Source of the DNA: a virus
IMG/VR virus record: IMGVR_UViG_3300035698_003990
Location: 1 to 27,280 of that record
Reading direction: 5' to 3' (one strand)
DNA: 27,280 nt
Shown here: positions 1 to 6,791 of the stretch, piece by piece
How the letters are laid out: each line of letters opens with the position of its first letter
How positions within the stretch are numbered: position 1 is the first letter of the stretch
Made by a program: the position numbers and the translations under genes
Notes under the pieces: generated by a model
The model's database searches: none
Told to the model about the DNA's origin: nothing
Seen by the model: the letters and a program-made list of their open reading frames with translations, nothing else

Positions 1-1
1 C

Positions 2-76
2 CTCGAAGATGCCAAGATGAGGCTTGGGAAAGTGTTCCAAGCTAAAGACGGAGGAAAATCTGTTTACGACCAATAA
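2..76 (+). CDS. 3' end of a small unknown gene (partial)
   Basis: Only the last 24 codons are in the window, in frame 2, ending in TAA at 74-76. The visible residues include LEDAKMRLGKVFQAK and then a short polar tail. The pattern 'L-E-D/E-A-K-M-x-x-G-K' resembles, from memory, the C-terminal helix of small phage proteins with the Acb2/Tad1-like fold (anti-CBASS or anti-Thoeris sponges), but 24 residues cannot settle this. It is on the strand opposite to the late genes and converges on their final terminator at 137-166. It may therefore be the last early gene of the phage. Confidence 0.5.
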   Translation, partial: LEDAKMRLGKVFQAKDGGKSVYDQ

Positions 77-136
77 TCCATCCCTGCCCTCCCTAGAAAT
101 AAGTTGTTTAGCCCCTTGCAATTATTCACAAACAAA

Positions 137-166
137 AAGCCCCCTTCCCTAGAAGTTGGGGGGCTT
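137..166 (-). terminator. rho-independent terminator closing the minus-strand late unit
   Basis: On the minus strand an 8-bp GC-rich stem, AAGCCCCC paired with GGGGGCTT (arms 159-166 and 137-144), is followed directly by TTTGTTTG. This is a textbook intrinsic terminator 26 nt past the stop of the 192-560 gene. On the plus strand the same stem lacks a T-run, so it would only weakly stop the gene that ends at 76. Confidence 0.85.
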
Positions 167-191
167 AATGTGACTAGAATTAACATCCGCA

Positions 192-560
192 TTATACCGC
201 CGTTATTGCGCCATTACAACTATGAATTAATGCCGAATTATCGGCGTATTTCTTCACCTTTTGCGCCTGCCGGACGCTGATTGCGAAGTGTTCTGCTATG
301 TCAGCAATCCTTACAACCTCGGACGGAAGCTTTTTGGCCATAGTTTTAATTTCGTCCGGAGAGAATAGGGGAGTGCTCATTTCGCCCTTAGACGGCTCGA
401 CCTTCAAAAACGAATACAAGCCCACCTTTGAGCAATACATTTCAAACAGCCCGACCAGTGTGCCCGCCAACCTACGAATAACCCTACAACTATATAGAGC
501 CATTACTACGATTGCAGATAGTAGAATAAAGAGACCTGTTTTTAATAGTTTTGTTTTCAT
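192..560 (-). CDS. membrane-anchored or lipoprotein-like small protein with a possible helix-turn-helix segment
   Basis: A 122-aa protein of unknown function. Residues 9-24 form a hydrophobic segment after a Lys-rich N-terminus. It is followed by LYSC at 22-25, which looks like an imperfect lipobox with Tyr where a small residue is usual. The C-terminal third (about 85-106) has a helix-turn-helix-like pattern (RIADIAEHFAISVRQAQKV) that resembles winged-helix openings. The start is an ATG with no Shine-Dalgarno, preceded by its own -10 TATAAT at 574-579. It is the last gene before the terminal hairpin and follows the probable endolysin, so a role in lysis or envelope disruption is possible. 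The function is inference only. Confidence 0.65.
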   Translation of the reverse strand: MKTKLLKTGLFILLSAIVVMALYSCRVIRRLAGTLVGLFEMYCSKVGLYSFLKVEPSKGEMSTPLFSPDEIKTMAKKLPSEVVRIADIAEHFAISVRQAQKVKKYADNSALIHSCNGAITAV

Positions 561-573
561 GTGTTCTTTTTAA

Positions 574-601
574 ATTATAAACGAAAGTAATCATCTTTAA
601 A
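574..601 (-). promoter_or_regulatory. sigma70-like promoter for the 192-560 gene
   Basis: On the minus strand a TTTAAA (-35-like, 596-601) lies 16 bp before a perfect TATAAT (574-579), which is about 14 nt upstream of the ATG at 560. The gene just upstream (597-698) ends inside the -35 box. A separate promoter fits the strong terminator at 747-783, which would cut this gene off from the late operon. Confidence 0.5.
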
Positions 602-698
602 TAAAATTGCATAACTTTATGATTAAAAGATAAATCACGCCTCCGCAATAAATGCCGAGTCCGATTGCCCATAACTTGATTTCTGTTTTGTGTTTCAT
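597..698 (-). CDS. 33-aa single-span membrane peptide
   Basis: The small frame starts with ATG at 698 and ends in TAA at 597-599. After a charged N-terminus (MKHKTEIK) nearly all remaining residues are hydrophobic (about 9-31), giving one transmembrane helix. It lies between the endolysin terminator and the 122-aa membrane protein. That placement and the topology suggest a holin or lysis accessory peptide, but there is no family signature. An A-rich stretch, AACAAAAACAAA, precedes the ATG and no Shine-Dalgarno is present. An in-frame extension upstream to 815 would read through the terminator hairpin and is unlikely. Confidence 0.45.
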   Translation of the reverse strand: MKHKTEIKLWAIGLGIYCGGVIYLLIIKLCNFI

Positions 699-746
699 TT
701 TGTTTTTGTTAATGATTGTGTATATACTACCACATTCCATAACAAA

Positions 747-783
747 AAGCAACCCCCGAATAGGGGATAGTGGGGGAGTGCTT
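747..783 (-). terminator. strong intrinsic terminator after the endolysin gene
   Basis: The minus strand reads AAGCA-CT-CCCCC, a 14-nt loop, then GGGGG-T-TGCTT followed by TTTGTT. The 5+5 bp stem with a small internal loop and the U-run form a clear terminator 10 nt past the TAA of the 793-1458 gene. On the plus strand the hairpin is followed by a T-run at 789-794, so it may work in both directions. Confidence 0.85.
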
Positions 784-792
784 AATGCTTTT

Positions 793-1458
793 TTAGGTGT
801 TTTTGTATCGCTCAATATCTTCCTTCCATCTATATAGAAGTTCTATTGCTCTTTCCGCAGTCATTTTTTGCTTATCGTTTTTTATATCTAATCCGGCGGC
901 TTTTGCTAGAATCTGAAACTTCATTATGTCGATTTCTTCTTTCGGGTCATGAATCGGTAGGCCCTCATCTTTTGCTCTATCCCAATTCTCTTTCGCCCAC
1001 TCGGAAACAAATTCCATATCTTTCTCAAAAGTCGCGAAGCCTGTTATTGAATATTGAGAAGGTAGTTCGTCAAATCCCTTTCCTGTTAATGGGTCAACAC
1101 CGGAAAGCTTTTTGCCATCTACTTTGTCGATATATAGCCAATGGTTGCGATTGACCTGCACAATCACTCCGCTTGAAGGGTCGTTTGCATGGATTGCGAT
1201 TTCTTTTATATTGTTGTTGTAATACCTGTACAAAAAGACCATCCCCCGGAATTTTGTCTTTTCCCAAAGGATTTCTCCGCGATAATTAAAAGCCCAGTAA
1301 AAAGCCGCGTCTTTCGGGCTTGCCGGGTATCCTCTGAATTTCTCCAACAACATACACAAAGCCGTAATCGTGCAACCGTCGCGTTTTAAAGTTGTTGCGC
1401 TTTCGCCTATCCTAATATTCCCCCACCGCGGATCTCCCTGTTTTAATTTTGTGATCAT
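793..1458 (-). CDS. C39-like (papain-fold) cysteine peptidase, probable endolysin
   Basis: A 221-aa protein. The first 130 residues fit a bacteriocin-processing-like or C39-like peptidase. The nucleophile is Cys29 in KRDGCTITALCMLL, a conserved His106 sits in NRNHWLYIDKV, and Asp122 follows in SGVDPLTG. Such folds are often found in phage and bacterial enzymes that cut peptidoglycan cross-bridges. The C-terminal region (about 145-221) is helical and charged and may bind the cell wall. No other candidate endolysin is visible in the window. The gene stands alone between divergent promoters and a strong terminator, so it is probably expressed separately from the virion operon. An annotation as a virion-associated peptidase cannot be excluded. 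Confidence 0.7.
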   Translation of the reverse strand: MITKLKQGDPRWGNIRIGESATTLKRDGCTITALCMLLEKFRGYPASPKDAAFYWAFNYRGEILWEKTKFRGMVFLYRYYNNNIKEIAIHANDPSSGVIVQVNRNHWLYIDKVDGKKLSGVDPLTGKGFDELPSQYSITGFATFEKDMEFVSEWAKENWDRAKDEGLPIHDPKEEIDIMKFQILAKAAGLDIKNDKQKMTAERAIELLYRWKEDIERYKNT

Positions 1459-1483
1459 GGTTCTGTTGTTTAAAAGATATATT

Positions 1484-1512
1484 TTGCAATTTTTATTTTA
1501 TCACTATATAAT
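1484..1512 (+). promoter_or_regulatory. sigma70 promoter of the KH-domain gene
   Basis: TTGCAA at 1484-1489 and a perfect TATAAT at 1507-1512 are separated by exactly 17 bp. This predicts a start near 1519 and a leader of about 24 nt before the ATG at 1543. It is the best match to a vegetative bacterial promoter in the window and drives a gene that opposes its neighbours. Confidence 0.75.
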
Positions 1513-1523
1513 GAGTGCAACAA
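1495..1523 (-). promoter_or_regulatory. possible minus-strand promoter of the endolysin gene, overlapping the KH promoter
   Basis: On the minus strand TTGTTG (1518-1523) and TAAAAT (1495-1500) are 17 bp apart. The -10 matches 5 of 6 and the -35 only 3 of 6. It lies on top of the plus-strand KH promoter, so the two could not be occupied at once. Some such promoter is expected because the KH gene interrupts the minus-strand series. Confidence 0.35.
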
Positions 1524-1542
1524 CTTTTATTGATCCCCTCCA

Positions 1543-1821
1543 ATGAAAATAGACGATATTCAGGAATGGCTTTTGCACCTTATGAAGGGGCTGGTTTCTT
1601 TCCCGGATGCTGTTGAGATTAGCAAGATAAGTGATGAAATGGGCGTCTTATTCATTGTAAAAGTGGATAAAACTGATCAAGGGAAAGTTATTGGTAGAGA
1701 AGGTTCCATTGCTGGAGCAACTAGGGTGGTGCTTAGATCCGTCGGTAGACTAAACGATCTGCGGGTGAGCCTTAAAATTGATGTAGGTACAAATTATGAA
1801 CCTCGGAAAGAATTGCGCTAG
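1543..1821 (+). CDS. KhpA/YlqC-like KH-domain RNA-binding protein (moron-like)
   Basis: A 92-aa protein filling a single type II KH domain. The GXXG loop is GREG at 51-54 in the context GKVIGREGSIAGATR, followed by the expected helix (RVVLRSVG) and a beta-strand (DLRVSLKID). The upstream strand DEMGVLFIVKVD matches the KhpA family closely, and from memory most closely the Patescibacteria versions. In bacteria KhpA partners KhpB to bind many RNAs and affect cell division and elongation. Here it is the only complete plus-strand gene, has its own promoter, and converges with the giant ejection gene so that both stops share CTAG. This arrangement looks like a moron acquired from a host. No AACC motif precedes its ATG; the nearby CCCCTCC is not a Shine-Dalgarno. 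Confidence 0.85.
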   Translation: MKIDDIQEWLLHLMKGLVSFPDAVEISKISDEMGVLFIVKVDKTDQGKVIGREGSIAGATRVVLRSVGRLNDLRVSLKIDVGTNYEPRKELR

Positions 1822-1828
1822 AGCAATT
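1811..1828. other. small hairpin over the two convergent stop codons
   Basis: AATTGC (1811-1816) and GCAATT (1823-1828) form a 6-bp stem whose GCTAGA loop holds both stop codons (TAG plus at 1819-1821, TAG minus at 1818-1820). There is no clear T-run on the plus side and only a weak one (CTTTCC) on the minus side, so it would be a poor terminator. Confidence 0.4.
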
Positions 1829-4800
1829 GTGATCTTAGGTAATTTGCTTGCCCCTTGTTTATTGCGTTTGCTTTAATCATCGCACCTATTCCTTGTTCGA
1901 TTTTCTTATCGTCCAGCTTTTTAATTTTCACTTTATCAACTACACCATCAAGTTCAGCACTAGACCCTTGGCTGATATTGTATCTTCGCCTTTGATATGC
2001 TCGCCAATCCGTACTACTTGCTTGGCCGTTTTTATTTGATGTTCCACCGGTTCCCCTAATAAACGCTCCAAGCTGTGACCTTGTAACCATCTTATCTACT
2101 GCCGCAAATTGCCACTCTAAAACACTTGTAGGTTGTGGCGCATCTTCATTTAGGTATTCGTATTGGCCGATCTTTTTCCCTTCGGCATATACTTTATCAA
2201 CAATTTCAAGTTGCACATCCGGATCAAGATCATCATAGAAATCACTTGCCGACAATTCTTCGAGCAGATCCTTCCTAGCTATACCAACCTTTTTTAAATA
2301 TTTAGCGTATTCATCTTTGTCAAGGCTGTTGTTCTCGCCGTTGAATTTAAAGCTTTTTGTTGGGATAGATGGGATTGCTGTGTTTTCACCTGTTTCCTCG
2401 TATAGATTATTGATAAGTTTATATGCTGGATTTTTCTGGATCTCTTTGAATTTAAAAGGATCAAGCACATTATAAATAAAAGGATTCCTGTCCGGTGGTG
2501 TTCGTTTGATTTCTTCACCAAGTAGCCCGACTTTTGGGGTGAATTCATCGGTTCCAAAGGTTCGAGATTTTATCACATATTCAAGACTTCTATAAAACCC
2601 CTCGCCTTTAAGATCCGCAATACTGTCCTCGTCCGCCCTAGTAAGCGCTCCGAGAGTATTTGGAAGAACGATTGCACTCACTAAACCAAAAGTGCTTCTG
2701 GCCCATCTGTTAAACTTTGATTCGCCGCTTGCTCCGTCTATGTTCGCCGCAAGATCCAGCAAGGTTGCTGTTGATTGTAAGAAGGTTTGGTTCATTATGA
2801 AATTGCCAACTCCAAACAGATCCTTCAAAGAATCGCCAATCTCATTTATTGCATCCTCAGCTTTTCCAGAAGATTCCCTGTCCATTTCTGGTGACTGAGC
2901 TTTTGAAAATTCCATTTCTAGCGCCGCCCCAAACAAACCAAACATATCATATCGAGCAGTCTTGTCACCCTCTTTGTATTCCGTACTGCCACCATTAAGC
3001 ATCCTTTTTAATGCGCTAAGGTTGATACTTCTTGGGGGGATTTTTGTGTATTCAAGGGCTTCTTTTTTTGGATCCTCATAATCATCACCATTTATCAACC
3101 CCTTTGAAACCAGCAATCCAGCCGCAGTTCTAAGCATTATTCCAACAGTAGCCTTTCCAAAAGACAATTCAGCTTCCCGCCTGTTCCCCCTGTACACTTC
3201 ATATAGCCCTTTTGCAAAAGAAACTTGTGGCAATAAAAACTGCAAACTTTCAGCTACAACATTTATAGGAGTCTTCACAAATATTGATTGAGTCCTTGCT
3301 AAGAATTTGAACAGCCCACCAACCGCAGGAACTTTCCCCAAAGTTTCAAAAACTTTATTCACACCCTTAGCGGTCTTACTTTCTTGCTGAAATACTGTTG
3401 TTCTAGCTATTTCCTCAATCTGTTCATTTGAACCTTGATCCGGGAATTCAATAAAGGATTCTCTATCCTTCCCTTCAAGCCCCTTCAAATCTGCCATTTC
3501 TGCGGCGGCTGATCTATAAGCTCCACGATAAAACGGCTTATCACCAAAAGCCAGCAATCTGAACATGGATTCTGCCGGCATTCCTAGCATCCCCTCAATC
3601 AATTTATTCACTCGATCATAAGGCTTCACCTTGCCTGTTCTTATTCCCACCGGGAGATCCTTGCCAGTGAATACTGAGGCAAGAGATTTTAGCGGGGCAA
3701 GCCCCCTGTAATTATCTATTTTCGCCATATCCTCGGGGAGTGTTCCTTTATACAAGGACTCAACCGCTTCGGCGGTTCCTTGAAATCCGCCCTTTATATA
3801 CTCTTTCGCACTACCAGCCATAAGCACTCGATCCTTTTTAGTAATGAAAGAGAAAAGCTTATCCTGTAAAACGCCGATATATTTTGCAGCCGTATTCGGA
3901 CCAGCAAACATTATATTGTACAACGGATTTTTAATCTGTGATAATGGGGTCAAAATATTCCCCTGCATAATTGTAATTAAAGTATCAGCTATTTGTTTTG
4001 GTAAAAGTGAATTTACTTTTTTACCAATTTTTCGCACATGGCTATTGCTTTCTTTCACTTTTTGCTTATACTTTTTGAGATCAGATGGATCCATTGACTC
4101 CTTGGCTTTCTCAATTGCCGCATCTAATTCTGCCCTAGCTTCTTCTTGTGCCTTGAACATCTCGAGCAATTCATCTTGCTGTTCATCGGTAAGTTTTCTG
4201 TCCACCTTTCTGAGCCGTTTGTTTATATCAAACACCTTGGCTTCTGGAGTAAGCCACTTAGACCATATTGATTGCGCTTGGACTAATTGCCCCGCCTTAG
4301 TTGCTATCTCTGCGGCCCTATCAATAATCGCTTCATTCTCTTGATACCTGCCTTCTTCTTGTAGTTTTTGGGCTATTTTCTGTCCGGCAAATACGGCAAT
4401 CTTATCATCCTCTCCATAGAAAAGTTCTTTCAATTCGGCCTCATTCATCTCCTCTAAAAAGGTGTCCACCTCTTTATCTGTAAGGATCTGGTAAACGGAG
4501 TTTGGACTTTCTTCAATTGCCGCTTTTGTTTCCGCAGATATTTCGTCACTCTCCAAAACCCTTTCACTAATTTTCCGCATCTTCAAATCACCAAAACTTT
4601 TCTTTTTTAAATCGGCCTCATTCTCTGGTAATTCTGCATTAAGCCCCTTTATTTCTTTCAGCGTATCATTTATTTCCTTTTGGGAAGGTAATCCAATAAT
4701 GAAATCAAAAGCGGCTTCTTCATCCATGTCACCCCTCACCTCCATCACTTTCTCAATAGCAGTATTGAAGTCTGTTCCAGCCGCAGAACTTCTAAAAGTT

Positions 4801-6782
4801 TCAATGTCACCTTTGTCAAAATTCTTTAATCGAGCTGTCCTTTTAATTTTATTGAATAGCCGTAAATCATTTTTATCAAAGCCGGTCAACTGATCTTTCT
4901 GGCTATCAATAAACGATTGCAATTCCTGTACTTTGTTTGCGCCCTCTTGCGCCGCCGCCTTATCTCGGGCATAAAGCTGTTCCGGTGTAAGCTTCCCATC
5001 CCCACCTATGCCAACTAGGTCATCGGTTTTGAGGGGGGTTTTAGGGAGTTGTGCTTTGTTCCAGATGTCTGTTAAATCTATTTGCTCTAATTCCTCTTTC
5101 CCATTAAAGAAATCTTCTAAACTCTTAGGAGGAATAACCGCACCTTTCTCCTTTGAGAATATAACTCCTAGCTCATCTATTGCAACCTTTAGCCCTGTCG
5201 GCTGATTCATAAATTCATTCCTCTGTTCTTCTATAAAGTTTCTTGCAATCTTTGTTTTAAGTGGATCCCCAGCAAAGTCCCTATCGTGAACACTATCTAC
5301 AAACTCCTCCGCAGTTTCATATTTCTTCGCCTCCTCTATAAGCGGTTGTAATTCCTCGGGCACCACCTCATCCGTTGCCGGTGTACCGGTTTCGGGAATT
5401 GCCGCTGGCTTCTCAATCCCTGGCCTCTGTCCTGGGATCAATGGATCTTGCAATCCAGCTAATCGGCTCTCCTTAAAGCTTCCCTCTATAGATTTTACAT
5501 AATCCTGCGCCACTCCGCTTGCGTAAGAGTACATATTTTTGGCTACGGCTTGCGCTTTAACTGGATCGATACCTTGACTTTCTAGTAGAGCGGAGGCTTT
5601 ATCCATTGATTCGGCCATTTGTGTCTGTGGCACAATTGCGCCAACTCCTCCACCAAGAACACCACCAACAATAAATATATCCAATAAATTCGCGAATATA
5701 TCTCTGGTTTCATCGTAGCCAATTTTTGCAATAAGGTTTGTTGCGACTTCTTGTGAAACTTCCTCAAGACCTTCGGACATAAATCCAAGAGCAACCCTAT
5801 TTGCCAAAGGTTTTCCCGCTAATTTAAATAGATTCGATACACCCCAAGTTTCCAAGACACCTTCAACTATCCCCGCAGGAACAGCAATCGCCATTGATTT
5901 TGTTGGACTTTCCCCCGCCCTCCTAGCATTCATGTATTCAGAGCTTGCTTTTAATCCCCCAAATAACCATAGAGCCGCACGCGGATTTCTTGCTAAATAC
6001 CCAGCACCCATAGCTATAACAAGCGACTCAGCACCCGACACATATTGCGCTAATTCTTGCTGAAACCCTTTATCTAGCCTTGTTATGTTCCCTTGCTGCA
6101 AATCTTCTATACCACTAATCATATCATTGATAAGTTTCACATCGGCCTCTTTTTGCTTAACGAGATTGTCCGGGATTGAAACTTCTTCATCGCTCAATAA
6201 ATTTGCAAGCCCAGTATAAAAATCAGTCTTAACTTCCTTAGCGGCCAAAACCTTTATTGGGATGGTTTTTATAAATTCCGTTACAAAATTCTGCGTTGTG
6301 ACACTAAAAGTTTCCGCAATATCCTCGCTAGTGTCTACCGTCTGCTTACCCATAAACCTAAGCTTGCCAAGAAGCTGATCATATTTTGACGGTGCAGCGC
6401 TGATTTCATCATCCCTCCATGTCGAAGTATGTTGCTTTGGAATTAGTTTCCCATCCTTCATCCTTGTTTTAAAATTATCCACAAAATCCATAGTCCGGCC
6501 AACTGTGGGCTGTTCCATTTCTATTTCTGCCTGCCTTGCCTTAGCCGCTTGTATTGTATTATGTACCCTCTCAACTGCCTTCGGGAGTTCCGGCGGGCCT
6601 TGTACCGGCTCAGTTTTTATAGTCTTTTTCGCCATACTACTCGCTGGATGTGCTGGCTGTTTTGCTTGATCAACAATCCCATTCACCATATCAACTGCCG
6701 GAGTTGCGGGGGGTGTAGGTGTAGGTGAGCTTGCTTGGGGAGGCACATATCCCCTTTCTTGTAAGATTGAAAGTATTGACAT
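1818..6782 (-). CDS. 1654-aa large virion protein, probable ejection or internal protein
   Basis: The largest gene in the window. The N-terminus (1-45) is a Pro/Ala-rich linker. Two hydrophobic, Gly/Ala-rich stretches occur at about 250-280 and 359-386. A long charged helical part runs from about 430 to 920. A more hydrophobic block (about 925-1300, including LITIMQGNILTPLSQIKNP and a helix near 1204-1229) resembles from memory the large polyvalent protein domain LPD38 found in phage ejection proteins. The C-terminus is helical and polar. Size, membrane-like segments and position at the end of the tail cluster, next to another large protein, fit a podovirus internal protein that enters the host with the DNA, analogous to T7 gp16. 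No lysozyme or protease motif was seen. The upstream spacer reads AATAACAAAATAAT before the ATG. Confidence 0.6.
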   Translation of the reverse strand: MSILSILQERGYVPPQASSPTPTPPATPAVDMVNGIVDQAKQPAHPASSMAKKTIKTEPVQGPPELPKAVERVHNTIQAAKARQAEIEMEQPTVGRTMDFVDNFKTRMKDGKLIPKQHTSTWRDDEISAAPSKYDQLLGKLRFMGKQTVDTSEDIAETFSVTTQNFVTEFIKTIPIKVLAAKEVKTDFYTGLANLLSDEEVSIPDNLVKQKEADVKLINDMISGIEDLQQGNITRLDKGFQQELAQYVSGAESLVIAMGAGYLARNPRAALWLFGGLKASSEYMNARRAGESPTKSMAIAVPAGIVEGVLETWGVSNLFKLAGKPLANRVALGFMSEGLEEVSQEVATNLIAKIGYDETRDIFANLLDIFIVGGVLGGGVGAIVPQTQMAESMDKASALLESQGIDPVKAQAVAKNMYSYASGVAQDYVKSIEGSFKESRLAGLQDPLIPGQRPGIEKPAAIPETGTPATDEVVPEELQPLIEEAKKYETAEEFVDSVHDRDFAGDPLKTKIARNFIEEQRNEFMNQPTGLKVAIDELGVIFSKEKGAVIPPKSLEDFFNGKEELEQIDLTDIWNKAQLPKTPLKTDDLVGIGGDGKLTPEQLYARDKAAAQEGANKVQELQSFIDSQKDQLTGFDKNDLRLFNKIKRTARLKNFDKGDIETFRSSAAGTDFNTAIEKVMEVRGDMDEEAAFDFIIGLPSQKEINDTLKEIKGLNAELPENEADLKKKSFGDLKMRKISERVLESDEISAETKAAIEESPNSVYQILTDKEVDTFLEEMNEAELKELFYGEDDKIAVFAGQKIAQKLQEEGRYQENEAIIDRAAEIATKAGQLVQAQSIWSKWLTPEAKVFDINKRLRKVDRKLTDEQQDELLEMFKAQEEARAELDAAIEKAKESMDPSDLKKYKQKVKESNSHVRKIGKKVNSLLPKQIADTLITIMQGNILTPLSQIKNPLYNIMFAGPNTAAKYIGVLQDKLFSFITKKDRVLMAGSAKEYIKGGFQGTAEAVESLYKGTLPEDMAKIDNYRGLAPLKSLASVFTGKDLPVGIRTGKVKPYDRVNKLIEGMLGMPAESMFRLLAFGDKPFYRGAYRSAAAEMADLKGLEGKDRESFIEFPDQGSNEQIEEIARTTVFQQESKTAKGVNKVFETLGKVPAVGGLFKFLARTQSIFVKTPINVVAESLQFLLPQVSFAKGLYEVYRGNRREAELSFGKATVGIMLRTAAGLLVSKGLINGDDYEDPKKEALEYTKIPPRSINLSALKRMLNGGSTEYKEGDKTARYDMFGLFGAALEMEFSKAQSPEMDRESSGKAEDAINEIGDSLKDLFGVGNFIMNQTFLQSTATLLDLAANIDGASGESKFNRWARSTFGLVSAIVLPNTLGALTRADEDSIADLKGEGFYRSLEYVIKSRTFGTDEFTPKVGLLGEEIKRTPPDRNPFIYNVLDPFKFKEIQKNPAYKLINNLYEETGENTAIPSIPTKSFKFNGENNSLDKDEYAKYLKKVGIARKDLLEELSASDFYDDLDPDVQLEIVDKVYAEGKKIGQYEYLNEDAPQPTSVLEWQFAAVDKMVTRSQLGAFIRGTGGTSNKNGQASSTDWRAYQRRRYNISQGSSAELDGVVDKVKIKKLDDKKIEQGIGAMIKANAINKGQANYLRSQLL

Positions 6783-6791
6783 ATTATTTTG

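Noticed and set aside
298-573. Plus-strand 91-codon frame opposite the 122-aa membrane gene
   Set aside because: The minus frame has a promoter, a signal-like N-terminus and a terminator; the plus frame has none.
3844-4344. 166-codon plus-strand open frame inside the giant gene
   Set aside because: It is antisense to a clearly coding frame, is Ser/Cys/Phe-rich as expected for a shadow, and has no start signal or neighbours.
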